NCBI RefSeq assembly: GCF_017312725.1
Contig: NZ_BOPO01000127.1
Span: 1-64,000 of the forward strand
Length of the DNA: 64,000 nt
Direction: 5' to 3'
Source of the DNA: Actinocatenispora comari
GTDB lineage: Bacteria > Actinomycetota > Actinomycetes > Mycobacteriales > Micromonosporaceae
Shown here: one piece after another, positions 28,494-37,639 of the stretch
Layout: the number at the start of each line of letters is the position of its first letter
Numbering within the stretch: the first letter of the stretch is position 1
The notes under the pieces: generated by a model
What the model was told of the DNA's origin: nothing
The model's input: only the letters and a program-made list of their open reading frames with translations
Databases searched by the model: none
Program-made: the position numbers and the translations under genes

Positions 28494-28991
28494 ATGGCCG
28501 TACCCGAGTTCGTCACCCGCATCCGGTCGAAGCTGGGCCACGACCCGCTGCCGCTGCCCGGGGTCACCGCGGTCGTCCGACACGACGACGGCCGGATCCT
28601 GCTGGTACGTCGGGCGGACGACCTCCGGTGGACCCTCGTCACCGGCTGCCTGGAACCACCCGAGCAGCCGGCCACCGCGGTGGTGCGCGAGGTGTGGGAG
28701 GAGGCCGGCGTCCTCGCCGAGGTGCAGAGCCTGCTCCGGGTCGAGTCGATGGACCTGATGACCTGCCCGAACAGCGACCAGGTGTACATGCTGGACCTGG
28801 CGTTCGGCTGCCGCGCCGTCGGCGGGGAACCGCGGGTCAACGACGACGAGTCGATCGACGTCGGCTGGTTCGAGCTGGACCGGCTGCCCGACATCCCGCC
28901 GCGTCACCTCGCCTGCATCACCGCCGCTCTGCACCCCGCCGGTACCTCCTGGTTCGCCCCGCCCGTACCGCTGGTCGCCGAGGTCGACTGA
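28494..28991 (+). CDS. Nudix hydrolase
   Basis: 165 aa from ATG 28494. The Nudix box GCLEPPEQPATAVVREVWEEAGV fits Gx5Ex7REUxEExGU exactly (key residues G, E, REVWEEAG). It hydrolyses nucleoside diphosphates linked to another group. The N-terminal FVTRIRSKLGHDPLPLPGVTAVV is common to an actinobacterial subgroup sometimes annotated as NAD-pyrophosphatase-like. Substrate unknown. Confidence 0.92.
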   Translation: MAVPEFVTRIRSKLGHDPLPLPGVTAVVRHDDGRILLVRRADDLRWTLVTGCLEPPEQPATAVVREVWEEAGVLAEVQSLLRVESMDLMTCPNSDQVYMLDLAFGCRAVGGEPRVNDDESIDVGWFELDRLPDIPPRHLACITAALHPAGTSWFAPPVPLVAEVD

Positions 28992-29112
28992 CCGCGCCGA
29001 CCGCTGGTGCCGACCGGCGGCGCGGACGCCCCGGCCCAGGTCGGTCGGGCCGGCGGGTGCGGGGCCGGCAAACGGCTGGCGGCGCCGTCGGCGGCTGCCT
29101 ACGCTGCGGCGC

Positions 29113-29670
29113 ATGCCCGAACTGATCGAGCCGACGGCCCGGCTGGCCGCGTCCTGGCGAGCCGCTCGCGACGACTGGGGCCGCGGGGTGCACCAGGACG
29201 GCAGCGGCCTGCACGACACCGACGACGTGGAGACCGATGCCGGCTTCGCCGCCTGGGTCGAACGGTTGCGCCGGCAGGCGGACGAGTCGGTACCGGTGGC
29301 GCCGGACCGGGTGCACGCGAGCTACTGGTGGATCGGGTCGGGCGACGAGATCCTCGGTGCCATCTCGCTGCGGCACGAACTCAACGACTTCCTGCTGCGG
29401 GCCGGCGGCCACATCGGGTACGGCGTGCGCCCGTCCGCCCGCCGCCGCGGCCTGGCGAGCTGGGCGCTCGCCGCGGTGCTCGACCGGGCCCGGGGCCGCG
29501 GCATGAACCGGGTGCTGGTCACCTGCGCCGACGACAACGTCGCCTCCGCGCGCACCATCGAACGCGCCGGCGGCGTCCTCGACGACGTCCGGGACACCGA
29601 GCTCGGCCGCACCCGCCGGTACTGGATCACCTTGTCCGGCCACGAACCCGTTCGGTCCACAACGGACTGA
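29113..29670 (+). CDS. GNAT family N-acetyltransferase
   Basis: 185 aa from ATG 29113. GHIGYGVRPSARRRGLASWALAAVLDRA is the acetyl-CoA-binding motif A (RRRGLA), and DDNVASARTIERAGGVLDDV is motif B. The long N-terminal 60 residues (LAASWRAARDDWG...) and the phrase SYWWIGSGDEILGAISLRHELN place it in the group of small-molecule N-acetyltransferases often called YjcF/acetyltransferase_3-like. It is convergent with the next Nudix gene (2 bases between stops). Confidence 0.9.
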   Translation: MPELIEPTARLAASWRAARDDWGRGVHQDGSGLHDTDDVETDAGFAAWVERLRRQADESVPVAPDRVHASYWWIGSGDEILGAISLRHELNDFLLRAGGHIGYGVRPSARRRGLASWALAAVLDRARGRGMNRVLVTCADDNVASARTIERAGGVLDDVRDTELGRTRRYWITLSGHEPVRSTTD

Positions 29671-29672
29671 GG

Positions 29673-30074
29673 TCAGTGGAGCTGGCCGGACGCGTGCAGG
29701 TCGGCGAAGATGATCCGGTCCACCGGCGAGACCCGGTCCCGGTCCGCGTAGCCGAGCCAGCGGACCTCCTCGATCTCGCTGCTCGCCGTCGGTGTCCCGA
29801 CGTGATCGGCGGTGTAGCAGGTCATCCGCACCAGCACGCCCTCGTCGTGGCCGTGCGCCTGCGCCTCGTACGTGCCGGCGTGCACCGCCGTCCCCGCGGC
29901 GATGTCGACGGCGAGCTCCTCGGCGATCTCGCGTACCAGGGTCTGCACGTCGCTCTCGCCCGGCTCCCGCTTGCCGCCCGGCAGGTAGTAGGTGTCCTTG
30001 CCCTGGGAGCGGGTGCTCAGGATCCGCCCGTCCTGCACCTTCAACCAGGCAATCTTGTCGATCACGCGCACCAT
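29673..30074 (-). CDS. Nudix hydrolase
   Basis: 133 aa from ATG at 30074; a longer frame lacks a coding signal. Nudix box: GGKREPGESDVQTLVREIAEELAV (key G, E, REIAEEL). The N-terminal VIDKIAWLKVQDGRILSTRS and the GKDTYYLPGG lead-in are typical of the 8-oxo-dGTPase-like small Nudix proteins. Substrate not known. Confidence 0.92.
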   Translation of the reverse strand: MVRVIDKIAWLKVQDGRILSTRSQGKDTYYLPGGKREPGESDVQTLVREIAEELAVDIAAGTAVHAGTYEAQAHGHDEGVLVRMTCYTADHVGTPTASSEIEEVRWLGYADRDRVSPVDRIIFADLHASGQLH

Positions 30075-30240
30075 CGCAGTCTGCCACCCGCCCCACCCGA
30101 CCCCGCCAAGCGGAGCAATGAAGGAACCCCTTTTTGCCCTGTCCGGTGGCATCCAGGTACCGGCGGGGTATCAGCGGTTCCTGCTCGCGGCGCTGGACGG
30201 TGGGGCGGCGCCGGGTGGGGCGGGCTGGCAGGATCGGCGC

Positions 30241-30615
30241 ATGGCTGAGAGTTGTCCGGAGGCGTGGCGGCGGATCATCGTCGGCGCCGGGAAATCCTGG
30301 GTCGTGTTCGCCCAGGGCACCTGCGTCGTGCTGCCGAACCCGGACCCGGCGACCGACCTCGCCGCGGCCGCCACCGCGCTGCTCCGGGAGTACGGCCCGG
30401 TGCACGTCGGCAGCCCCGCCGGCGACTTCGACGTCGTGACGCTCGATCCGGGGCCGGGTTGGGCGGTCACCTGCCACCATCCGGACATCCTGACCTACGT
30501 CGCCCCCGACGAGGTGCCGGGCGGGGAGGACCTCGTCGTCGGCCTGCACGGCCGCGGCAAGCGCGACCAGGACGCGCACGAGCTGAAGGTCCTGCACGTC
30601 GAGGACGCCCGCTGA
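30241..30615 (+). CDS. Hypothetical protein
   Basis: 124 aa from ATG 30241 (ribosome site weak). Not recognised. It is a compact globular protein, with no signal or membrane segment, containing WVVFAQGTCVVLP, ATALLREYGPVHVGSPAGDF and a C-terminal VGLHGRGKRDQDAHELKVLHVEDAR. Similar small proteins of unknown role occur in actinobacteria. It converges on the phosphatase gene (4 bases apart). Confidence 0.75.
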   Translation: MAESCPEAWRRIIVGAGKSWVVFAQGTCVVLPNPDPATDLAAAATALLREYGPVHVGSPAGDFDVVTLDPGPGWAVTCHHPDILTYVAPDEVPGGEDLVVGLHGRGKRDQDAHELKVLHVEDAR

Positions 30616-30619
30616 CCTG

Positions 30620-31174
30620 TCACTCGCCGGATCCGTTGCGGTGAAACGTGATCGCGACGAACCCGGTACCGTCGAAGGCCAGCCGGGCGCCGTCGCACGG
30701 AGCCAGCGGCGCACCCCAGGACGCGTGGTCGGCCTGCGGCAGGCAGTGCACCAGGGCCGGTTCGATCGCGCCGCCGTGCGAGACCACCAGTGCGGCGGCC
30801 CCGTCCGGTACCGCGCGGGCCGCGTCCGTCCACAGCGCGACGTGCCGGGCCGCGACCGCGCGCAGCTCCGCCGATTCGGCAAGCAATGCGGCGTACCGGG
30901 AGTACGGCGCCGGCCAGCGCCACTGGTCGTGATGCGCCACCACGCCGGGCAGATAACCGGACGGCATCTCCATGGTGTCGTCGCAGGCGAACCCCATCGC
31001 GAGCGCCGTCTCCACGGTCCGCGGCACGGTGCTCGCCAGCACGTACCCGAACGGTCCGGTGCGCGCGCCGACCGCGCGGGCGAGTCGTACCCCCTCGGCC
31101 GACAGCGCGCTGCCCCGGCCCCGCGCGGGGCCCTTCTTCGTCAGGGAGTGTCGCCGTACCTCCAGCCACCGCAT
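30620..31174 (-). CDS. Histidine phosphatase family protein
   Basis: 184 aa from ATG at 31174. The catalytic-site start reads LEVRRHSLTKKG rather than RHG, but Arg and His are kept. LSAEGVRLARAVG, VLASTVPRTVETALAMG (R-x-x-x-T) and VVSHGGAIEPAL (second His) complete the pattern. It should remove phosphate from a small molecule or protein through a phospho-histidine. Substrate unknown. It is divergent from a membrane-protein gene. Confidence 0.85.
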   Translation of the reverse strand: MRWLEVRRHSLTKKGPARGRGSALSAEGVRLARAVGARTGPFGYVLASTVPRTVETALAMGFACDDTMEMPSGYLPGVVAHHDQWRWPAPYSRYAALLAESAELRAVAARHVALWTDAARAVPDGAAALVVSHGGAIEPALVHCLPQADHASWGAPLAPCDGARLAFDGTGFVAITFHRNGSGE

Positions 31175-31235
31175 TCGGTGCAGCGTACCGACAGGTTCGG
31201 TGCGCACGGTGGCGGCGGCAGGTCAGGATGGTGGC

Positions 31236-31835
31236 ATGTCCACCGCTGCCGGCAGAAGCCCGGGCCAGGTCGTCGGGTCGCTGATCGCGATCGCGTTCGG
31301 GATGGTGTTCGTCGTTGTCAACAGCGGCGGGCTGGCCACACCCTGGCCGACGGTGGTCCGGCTCGCCGGCGTCGCGGTGGCCGCCGGGCTGCTGATCGCC
31401 CTGGTCGTCCGCCGTCCCCGCCCGGCCCCGCGCGCCCGCGAGGCCGGAACACGTGCACGCGACGTGGGAACGCCCGGGTCGACCGAGCGGGCCGGCGCCG
31501 GTGCGACGTTCTTCGGGTACCGGCGGTTCTGGGTGATCGTCGCTATCGAGGCGGTGGCGCTGTTCGCCGGGCTGTACGTGATCAACGGGGTGCTCGGCCA
31601 CTCCGAGGTCGCGGTGGCGTGGGTCGCGGTCGTCGTCGGCGTGCACTTCGTCGGGCTCGGCCGGGCGTTCCGGCTCACCCGGTTCCACGTCCTCGGCGCC
31701 GCGATGACCGCGCTGGGGGTGGCCGGCTTCGTGCTCGGCGCGTTCGGCGCCGGCGCGCCCGTCATCGGCCTGGTCTCCGGCGTGCTGTCCGGCGTCGCGC
31801 TGTTCGCCACCGCCGGCTACTCGCTGGCCCGCTGA
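31236..31835 (+). CDS. Membrane protein, about six helices
   Basis: 199 aa from ATG 31236. Hydrophobic segments at about 10-30, 38-58, 93-113, 119-139, 146-166 and 170-190, with a basic, disordered loop (RRPRPAPRAREAGTRARD) between the second and third. Resembles actinobacterial integral membrane proteins of unknown function. Its 26-base spacing to the next gene suggests an operon. Confidence 0.8.
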   Translation: MSTAAGRSPGQVVGSLIAIAFGMVFVVVNSGGLATPWPTVVRLAGVAVAAGLLIALVVRRPRPAPRAREAGTRARDVGTPGSTERAGAGATFFGYRRFWVIVAIEAVALFAGLYVINGVLGHSEVAVAWVAVVVGVHFVGLGRAFRLTRFHVLGAAMTALGVAGFVLGAFGAGAPVIGLVSGVLSGVALFATAGYSLAR

Positions 31836-31860
31836 CCCGGAGGTCGGCGAGACTGGGCGG

Positions 31861-32412
31861 ATGGAGTTTCTCTGTTATCACCGGGATCGGCCCGGATCCG
31901 GGCCGTTGCGGGACGAGCTGGTCGAGACGCACTGGTCCTACATGGACGGGTTCGCGGCCGAGATGATCGCCCGCGGGCCGACCCTCGCCGACGACCTCGA
32001 CACGGCGACCGGCAGCGTGCACATCCTCGACCTGCCCGACCCGGCCGCGGCGCGCCGGTTCGCGTTCGACGAGCCGAACTACCAGGCCGGCGTCTACCGG
32101 GACGTGCTGTTGCGCCGGTGGCGCAACCTGCTGGGCCGCACCATGTGGGAGTTTCCCGGCGGCTACACCGAGCGCAACCACTACCTGGTGTTCGGCCTCG
32201 GCGCGGGCGAGCCCGTGGACGATGCGCTGCCCGCCGACCCGGACGAGCTCGTCGCGTACGGTCCGCTGCTGTCCGACGACGGCGCGCACTGGCTGGGTAC
32301 CGCGGTCGTGCTCCGCGCCCCCGACCCGGACGCCGCGCGCGCCGTCCTCACGGCCGACCGCTACGACGCGATCGAGGTGCACAACTGGCACTTCGGCGGC
32401 CGCCCCGAGTAA
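31861..32412 (+). CDS. YciI-like protein, two domains
   Basis: 183 aa from ATG 31861. The first half (MEFLCYHRDRPGSGPLRDEL, HWSYMDGFAAEMIARGPTL, SVHILDLPDPAAARRFAFDEP, YQAGVYRDVLLRRW) is a YCII domain. The second half (HYLVFGLGAGEPV... LVAYGPLLSDDGAHWLGTAVVL, DPDAARAVLTADRYDAIEVHNW) repeats the same fold more loosely. Single-domain YciI proteins are about 95 aa, so this is a duplication-fusion. Function unknown. Confidence 0.85.
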   Translation: MEFLCYHRDRPGSGPLRDELVETHWSYMDGFAAEMIARGPTLADDLDTATGSVHILDLPDPAAARRFAFDEPNYQAGVYRDVLLRRWRNLLGRTMWEFPGGYTERNHYLVFGLGAGEPVDDALPADPDELVAYGPLLSDDGAHWLGTAVVLRAPDPDAARAVLTADRYDAIEVHNWHFGGRPE

Positions 32413-32486
32413 CGGCCGGCGGCTTCGGGGACGCCGGACGCTGCGGCGATCGGCCCGAGGCGGTACCGACGGAAGGGGGCGGTGGC

Positions 32487-33044
32487 GTGGCCGACGACTC
32501 GCTCGTCGACCTCGTTCTGTCCTATCTGGACGACGACGAGGTCGCCCTGATGCCCGGCGACCCGGCCGCCGAGGTGCGGGCGAACACCTGGGGCTACGGC
32601 GTACCGGCCGGCGCCGTCGACGTGCCCGCAGTCGGCGCAGCGCTGGAACGGGTCACGAGCGTGTTGCGCGTACGCCTCTCGCGACGTGGCGAGGCCAGCA
32701 CCTTCTACTCGTGGTACGACGCGCAGGCGGGTCAGCTTCGATGCTCGCTGTCCTCCGCGCCGCCGGACCGGCTCCCGTTCGGTGGCCCGTACCGCCTGGC
32801 GGCCCGCGCCACCGAGGTCGTCGCGCTCGCCGCGGCCGACGACCAGCCGGGCCTCGTCGCCTGGTCGGATCTCGCCGACGCCGACGCCGACGCCGAGTCC
32901 GAGCCCGACGCCGAGTCCGAGCCCGACGCCGAGTCCGACGACAGTGACGGTGACGACGCCGCCGATGACGGCGGTGACGACGACGCCGGCGACTCGGTGG
33001 AACCGGTACCGCCGTTCCCGGTGTGGGCGGTGGCACTGCCCTGA
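32487..33044 (+). CDS. Hypothetical protein with acidic tail
   Basis: 185 aa from GTG 32487, after the ribosome-like GGAAGGGGG. The first 125 residues look folded (LVDLVLSYLDDDEVALMPG, ASTFYSWYDAQAGQLRCSLS). The rest is almost all Asp/Glu/Ala/Ser with DAESEP repeated twice exactly, then SDGDDAADDGGDDD. Such tails can bind basic proteins or cations. Family not recognised. Confidence 0.7.
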   Translation: MADDSLVDLVLSYLDDDEVALMPGDPAAEVRANTWGYGVPAGAVDVPAVGAALERVTSVLRVRLSRRGEASTFYSWYDAQAGQLRCSLSSAPPDRLPFGGPYRLAARATEVVALAAADDQPGLVAWSDLADADADAESEPDAESEPDAESDDSDGDDAADDGGDDDAGDSVEPVPPFPVWAVALP

Positions 33045-33144
33045 TGATGTGCCGTCGTGTCGAGTGTGGGGGATGTGGGTGGGTCCGTGGTCGGCTCGGT
33101 GGTGAACCGGGCCGGAGGCCGGGAGTCACCCTACGCTGCGGGCC

Positions 33145-33804
33145 GTGATCGTTGGGGCGGAAGGGAACGCGCCGGAGCCGGCGCGGCAGTGGCCGGCCAG
33201 GCTGTCCGGATCGTTGCTGCTGGGCCAGGGTGCGGTGCTGCTCGTCGCGGCCGGGTGCGCCTGGTGGCAGCTGCGGTCGGCCGGGCAGTGGGTCGCGGCG
33301 GCGACGGCGGCACATCCGCTGTCCGCCGCGGACACCCGCGAGGCGACCGCCGCCGTCGCCGCCATCGCCGAGGACGTGGTCGCCTACTCGCTCGCGACGG
33401 CACCGCTGTTCCTGCTCGGCGGTGTCTGGCTGCTGCTCGCCCGGAGCCAGCCGTCCCGTACCGTCGCGCTCGTGGTCGTTGCGATCGGCAGCATGTGCTG
33501 CATCGCGAACGAGGCCTGCATCGGCTCCACCACGCAGAGCGAGACTGCCGACGCGATCATGGTCGCGGTGCCATCGCAACCGGCGTGGCAGAACTTGATC
33601 GGCGCGCTGGCCGACGGCTGGCTGCTGACGCCGCTCGTGTCGCTGGTCGTCGCCGTGCTCGTCGGTGTGCAGCGGTCCTGGGACGGAGACGCGGACGCCC
33701 GGATGACCGCCTTCCTGGGCCGCGCCCGGCCCGGGCCGATGGCCGGTGAGTTGGCGCGACACCGACCCGAGACGGGCTGGCCCCGGCCACCGGCCGGCCG
33801 GTGA
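33145..33804 (+). CDS. Membrane protein, four helices
   Basis: 219 aa from GTG 33145. Segments at about 22-44, 80-98, 104-124 and 152-172, with hydrophilic N- and C-termini of 20 and 45 residues. Not recognised. It does not share strong similarity with its neighbours. Confidence 0.75.
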   Translation: MIVGAEGNAPEPARQWPARLSGSLLLGQGAVLLVAAGCAWWQLRSAGQWVAAATAAHPLSAADTREATAAVAAIAEDVVAYSLATAPLFLLGGVWLLLARSQPSRTVALVVVAIGSMCCIANEACIGSTTQSETADAIMVAVPSQPAWQNLIGALADGWLLTPLVSLVVAVLVGVQRSWDGDADARMTAFLGRARPGPMAGELARHRPETGWPRPPAGR

Positions 33805-33994
33805 GCTGTCCGACCCCGACCCCGACCCCGGCCCGGGCAAGGGCCGGGCTCGGTCGCAGGCCGCCCGGTGAGCTGCTCGACATCGACCTGGGTCGGAGCC
33901 GCCGGGCGGTGAGCTGGCTCGGCCCCGAAAACGGCGGGAGACCGTACCCGACGTCTGGGACACTCGGCGCCTGGCCTTCGGCGAAGGAGCGACG

Positions 33995-34804
33995 GTGGGT
34001 GCGGAGCGGCGGGCTCTCGGGCGGGTGTTCAACGAGGTACCGGAGCTGTACGAGCGGGTCCGCCCAGGCTACCCGGACGAGCTGTTCGCGGACCTCGCCG
34101 AGCTCGCCGGCCTGACCGACGGGTCGGCGGTGCTGGAGGTCGGCTGCGGCACCGGCCAGGCGACCCGGTCGCTGGCCGCGCGCGGCTGGCGGGTCACCGC
34201 GGTCGAGCCCGGCGCCGAACTGGCGGCGTTGGCGCGCCGACGGCTGCCCGGCGTCGAGGTCGAGACGTCGACGTTCGAGCGGTGGGACGACCGAGGTCGG
34301 CGGTACGACGCGCTGGTCGCGGCGTCGTCCTGGCACTGGGTGGATCCCGCGGTGGGCTGGCCCAGGGCGTACCAGGTGCTGCGGCGCGGCGGGTGGGTGG
34401 CGCTGCTGGGGCACGTCGTGGTGCGGCGGCCGGGCGAGCCGGAGGTGTACGCGGAGACCGCCGACCTGCACGAACGGTTCTCCCCCGGGAACCCGGACTG
34501 GGGTCACCCGCCGAGCGAGGACGAGGTCCGGGCCACCAGCGCGGGGTGGGGCCAGGTCGAGGATCCGGGCCCGCTGTTCGGGCCGACGACGGTCCGCTGG
34601 TACCCGACCGTGCAGTGGTTCGACGGCGCCGGCTTCGCCGACCTGCTGCGCTCGATGTCGCCGTACCGGCGACTGCCCGCCGCCGTGCGCGAACCACTGC
34701 TGGACGCCGTCGCCGACCGGATCCGTACCCGCCTCGGCGACCGGGCGCCCCGGCGCCACCTCACCGTGCTGCGCGCCGGCCGGCGCAACGTCGTACCTGG
34801 GTAG
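33995..34804 (+). CDS. Class I SAM-dependent methyltransferase
   Basis: 269 aa from GTG 33995 with GCGAAGGAG upstream. It binds S-adenosylmethionine through VLEVGCGTGQATRSLA (motif I, residues about 47-62), followed by VTAVEPGAELAALAR (motif II) and the SSWHWVDPAVGWPRAYQVLRRGGWVALLGH stretch typical of the Methyltransf_11 family. The start VFNEVPELYERVRPGYPDELF is shared by a large bacterial subgroup annotated only as methyltransferase. Substrate unknown. Confidence 0.93.
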   Translation: MGAERRALGRVFNEVPELYERVRPGYPDELFADLAELAGLTDGSAVLEVGCGTGQATRSLAARGWRVTAVEPGAELAALARRRLPGVEVETSTFERWDDRGRRYDALVAASSWHWVDPAVGWPRAYQVLRRGGWVALLGHVVVRRPGEPEVYAETADLHERFSPGNPDWGHPPSEDEVRATSAGWGQVEDPGPLFGPTTVRWYPTVQWFDGAGFADLLRSMSPYRRLPAAVREPLLDAVADRIRTRLGDRAPRRHLTVLRAGRRNVVPG

Positions 34805-34865
34805 GGGGTGGGGTTGGCTCCGCGCGGTGATGTGCCGGGCCGGCGCCGGCCAGCAGGATGTCGGC

Positions 34866-35440
34866 ATGAGCGAGCTGACGATCGACCGGGCCGACCACCG
34901 CTTCCTGCGCCTGCTGTTCGCCCCGCTGCGGGACTGGCGGCGCAACGTCTACGCGCTGACCACGCTGACCGGCGTGGCCTGGTTCGTGCTGTCGATCGGC
35001 ACGATCACCGGACTGGCCGGCACCCGGCTGGCGGCGCTCGGCGTACCGGTGGCGGTCGGGCTGGCGTTCGCCCTGGCACTGCCCGCGGCCCGGGTGGAAC
35101 GCCGCCGCCACCGGCTGCTCGGTACCGCCGTCCCCGGCGCCGGCGCGGGCTGCTGCGCGCGGTGGCGCACCTGCTGCTGTCGGTACCGTTGGGCGGCCTC
35201 GGCATCGGGCTGATCGTCTTCTGGGCGCTGGTCTCGGTACGGAACCTGATCCTGTTCCCGTTCGTGTACTCCTGGGCGATGGACCTGACCACCTCGTGGG
35301 GCGGCCCCACCGCGGCCGGTGCGGTGGCCCTGCACATGGCCGGTGGGCTCGCCGCGTTCCTGGTGATCCCGCACCTGGTCCGCGGCGTCACGACCCTGCA
35401 CGCCGCCCTCAGCCGGCGCCTCCTCGGCCCCGCCGAGTAG
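34866..35440 (+). pseudogene. Sensor-domain membrane protein, frameshifted
   Basis: ATG 34866 opens a frame (MSELTIDRADHRFLRLLFAPLRDW... then two membrane segments) that loses its coding character near 35145. From there the next frame continues the protein (GLLRAVAHLLLSVPLGGLGIGLIVFWALVSVRN and two more helices) to the stop at 35440. Joined, it is a sensor-domain protein of the kind that sits in front of actinobacterial histidine kinases, but no kinase follows. A single-base change in the run CGGCGCCGGCGCGGG would restore it. It could be a true mutation or a sequencing error. Confidence 0.7.
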
Positions 35441-35447
35441 CGCGGGG

Positions 35448-36437
35448 TCAGCGTTCGCTGTCGAGGTCGGCCATGAACGCGGTCGGGTAGCGGTCGCCGC
35501 GGACCGCACCGCGCGGTACCAGTTCGTCGATCCGGGCCAGGTCGTCGGCGTCCAGGACGGTCCGGTCGGCACCGAGCATGGTGGTCACCTGCTCGGGCCG
35601 GCGGGCGCCGACGACCGGGACGATGTCGTCGCCCTGCGCCGACACCCAGGCGATCGCGAGCTGGGCGAGGGACACGCCCTTCGCCTCGGCCATCCCCCGC
35701 AGTCGGGCGACGAGCGCGTGGTTGTGCTCCCGGTTGCCGTCCTGGAACCGGGGGAACATGGTCCGGGCGTCGCCCCGCACCGGGCCGCCGCCGATCAGCC
35801 CCTTGGCCAGCACCCCGTACGCGGTGATGCCGATGCCGAGCTCCCGGCAGGTGGCCAGGATCTCGTCCTCGATGCCGCGGCTGAGCAGCGAGTACTCGAT
35901 CTGCAGGTCGCTGATGGGCGCGACCGCCGCGGCCCGCCGGATGGTCGCCGCACCGACCTCGCTCAGCCCGATGTGCCGCACGTACCCGGCGTCGACCAGC
36001 TCCGCGATCGCGCCGATGGTGTCCTCGATCGGTACGTTCCGGTCCAGCCGCGCCGGCCGGTAGATGTCGACGTGGTCGGTGCCGAGCCGCTGCAGCGAGT
36101 AGGCGAGCGAGTTGCGTACCGCGTCCGGGCGCGCGTCGAAACCGCGCATCCCGCCGCCCGGGGCGAGGATCGCCCCGAACTTGACCGAGAGGACGACGTC
36201 GTCCCGGTTCCGGGTGCGCAGGGCCCGGGCGATCAGCTGCTCGTTGTGCCCGGCCGCGTAGAAGTCGCCGGTGTCGAGCAGGGTGCCGCCGGCGTCCAGG
36301 TAGTCGTGCACGACGCGGACGCCCTCGTCGTCGTCGACCCGTCCGTACGCGCCGGACAGGCCCATGCAGCCGAGGCCGGGCGTGGAGACGGTGGGGCCGG
36401 TCCGGCCCAGGGTGCGGGTGTCGAGTGCTGTGGTCAT
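35448..36437 (-). CDS. Aldo/keto reductase
   Basis: 329 aa from ATG at 36437. TIM-barrel reductase using NADPH: GLGCMGLSGAYG, LLDTGDFYAAGHNEQLIARAL (Asp and Tyr), VVLSVKFGA (Lys), VDIYRPARLDRNVPIEDT and SEVGAATIRRA, then IEYSLLSRGIE. The catalytic His usually in a Y-x-x-H-R-x-D motif is replaced: here Y-R-P-A-R-L-D has Ala. That variant is found in a group of actinobacterial members, so it may be a real subfamily feature. It is divergent from a regulator gene that probably controls it. Confidence 0.92.
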   Translation of the reverse strand: MTTALDTRTLGRTGPTVSTPGLGCMGLSGAYGRVDDDEGVRVVHDYLDAGGTLLDTGDFYAAGHNEQLIARALRTRNRDDVVLSVKFGAILAPGGGMRGFDARPDAVRNSLAYSLQRLGTDHVDIYRPARLDRNVPIEDTIGAIAELVDAGYVRHIGLSEVGAATIRRAAAVAPISDLQIEYSLLSRGIEDEILATCRELGIGITAYGVLAKGLIGGGPVRGDARTMFPRFQDGNREHNHALVARLRGMAEAKGVSLAQLAIAWVSAQGDDIVPVVGARRPEQVTTMLGADRTVLDADDLARIDELVPRGAVRGDRYPTAFMADLDSER

Positions 36438-36537
36438 GCCGCCAGCGTGGGCCGGACCCGGATCGGCAACCAGGCACGGCGCATCCAGGGACCGCCTCTC
36501 CCTGGCAGCCGTCCCGGCCGGCGCGCAGACTGGACCG

Positions 36538-37383
36538 GTGATCGACCGTACCGGCCTGGCCGACTTCCTGCGTCGCCGCCGCGAGACGCTGCGCCCGGCC
36601 GACGTCGGCCTGCCGGCCGGTGCCCGGCGGCGTACCCCCGGGCTGCGGCGCGAGGAGGTCGCGCAGCTCGCCGGCGTGTCCACCGACCACTACTCCCGGC
36701 TGGAGCAGGCCCGCGGCTCGGCGCCGTCCGACTCGGTGGTGGCGGCCCTCGCCCGCGCGCTGCGCTGCGACATCGACGAGCGCGACCACCTGTTCCACCT
36801 GGCCGGGCTGTCCGCGCCGGCCCGGGTGGCCGGCAGCCACGTCCGGCCCGGCCTGATCGACCTCGCCACCCGGCTGGTCGACGTACCGGTCTGCATCAGC
36901 ACCGACGTGGGCGAGGTGGTGTGGCAGAACGCGCTGTTCGCCGCCGTCGGCGGGCTGGGCGAGCTGCGTCCCGGCCGGGACAGCAACCTGATCTGGCGCT
37001 GGTTCACCGAACCGTCCGCGCGGGAGCGGCTGCCGGCGGCCGACTGGGCGCGGCTGTCCGCCACGAGCGTCAGCGACCTGCGCGCCACGTACTCCCGCCG
37101 CGCCGGCGACCGTGACGTCACCGAGCTGGTACACGACCTGCTGGAACGCAGCGCCGAGTTCCGCGAGCTGTGGGAACGGCACGAGGTCTCGGTGCGCCGC
37201 TCCGACCGGAAGGACTTCCAGCATCCCGAGGTCGGCCTCGTCCACCTGCGCTGCGAGATACTGCTCACCCCGGACGAGGGCGTGCACCTGCTGGTGTTCT
37301 TCCCGGTCGACCCGGCCGACGACGGCGCGAAGCTCGACCTGCTCCGCGTCATCGGCACCCAGGACCTGCACACCACCGCCTGA
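36538..37383 (+). CDS. XRE regulator with MmyB-like ligand domain
   Basis: 281 aa from GTG 36538. The N-terminal HTH_3/XRE region is FLRRRRETLRPADVG..., TPGLRREEVAQLAGVSTDHYSRLEQ, which is the signature of MmyB-like regulators. The C-terminal PAS-like part (VCISTDVGEVVWQNALFAAVGG, LIWRWFTEP, WERHEVSVRRSDRKDFQHPEVGLVHLRCEIL) binds a small ligand, probably a fatty acid or related compound. It diverges from the aldo/keto reductase, a pairing that is common. Confidence 0.95.
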   Translation: MIDRTGLADFLRRRRETLRPADVGLPAGARRRTPGLRREEVAQLAGVSTDHYSRLEQARGSAPSDSVVAALARALRCDIDERDHLFHLAGLSAPARVAGSHVRPGLIDLATRLVDVPVCISTDVGEVVWQNALFAAVGGLGELRPGRDSNLIWRWFTEPSARERLPAADWARLSATSVSDLRATYSRRAGDRDVTELVHDLLERSAEFRELWERHEVSVRRSDRKDFQHPEVGLVHLRCEILLTPDEGVHLLVFFPVDPADDGAKLDLLRVIGTQDLHTTA

Positions 37384-37478
37384 CGCGCGCTCGTCGGAAC
37401 GGGTGCTCGCCGGCGTCGTACCGTCTCCGGGCGGTGCGCGCCGCCGAAGCGCCGGTGACCTCGTACCGCACCTGCTCC

Positions 37479-37633
37479 GGCGCCGAGGTGGCGCTGGCCC
37501 GGGCGGTTCCGGCGGTGAGCCGGTCTTTCCGGCGCCGAGGTGGCGCTGGCCGGGCGGTTCCGGAGGCGAGCCGGTCAGCCAGGCGGTGAGCCGGTCTTTC
37601 CGGCGGTGAGCCGGTCAGCCAGGAGGTGAGCCG
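37479..37633. repeat. Degenerate tandem array after the MmyB-type gene
   Basis: A 52-bp period (starting at 37479 and 37531, unit start GGCGCCGAGGTGGCGCTGGC) merges into shorter 20-21-bp units of the type GGCGGTGAGCCGGTC. It reaches the stop codon of the phosphotransferase gene on the other strand. Confidence 0.85.
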
Positions 37634-37639
37634 GTCATC

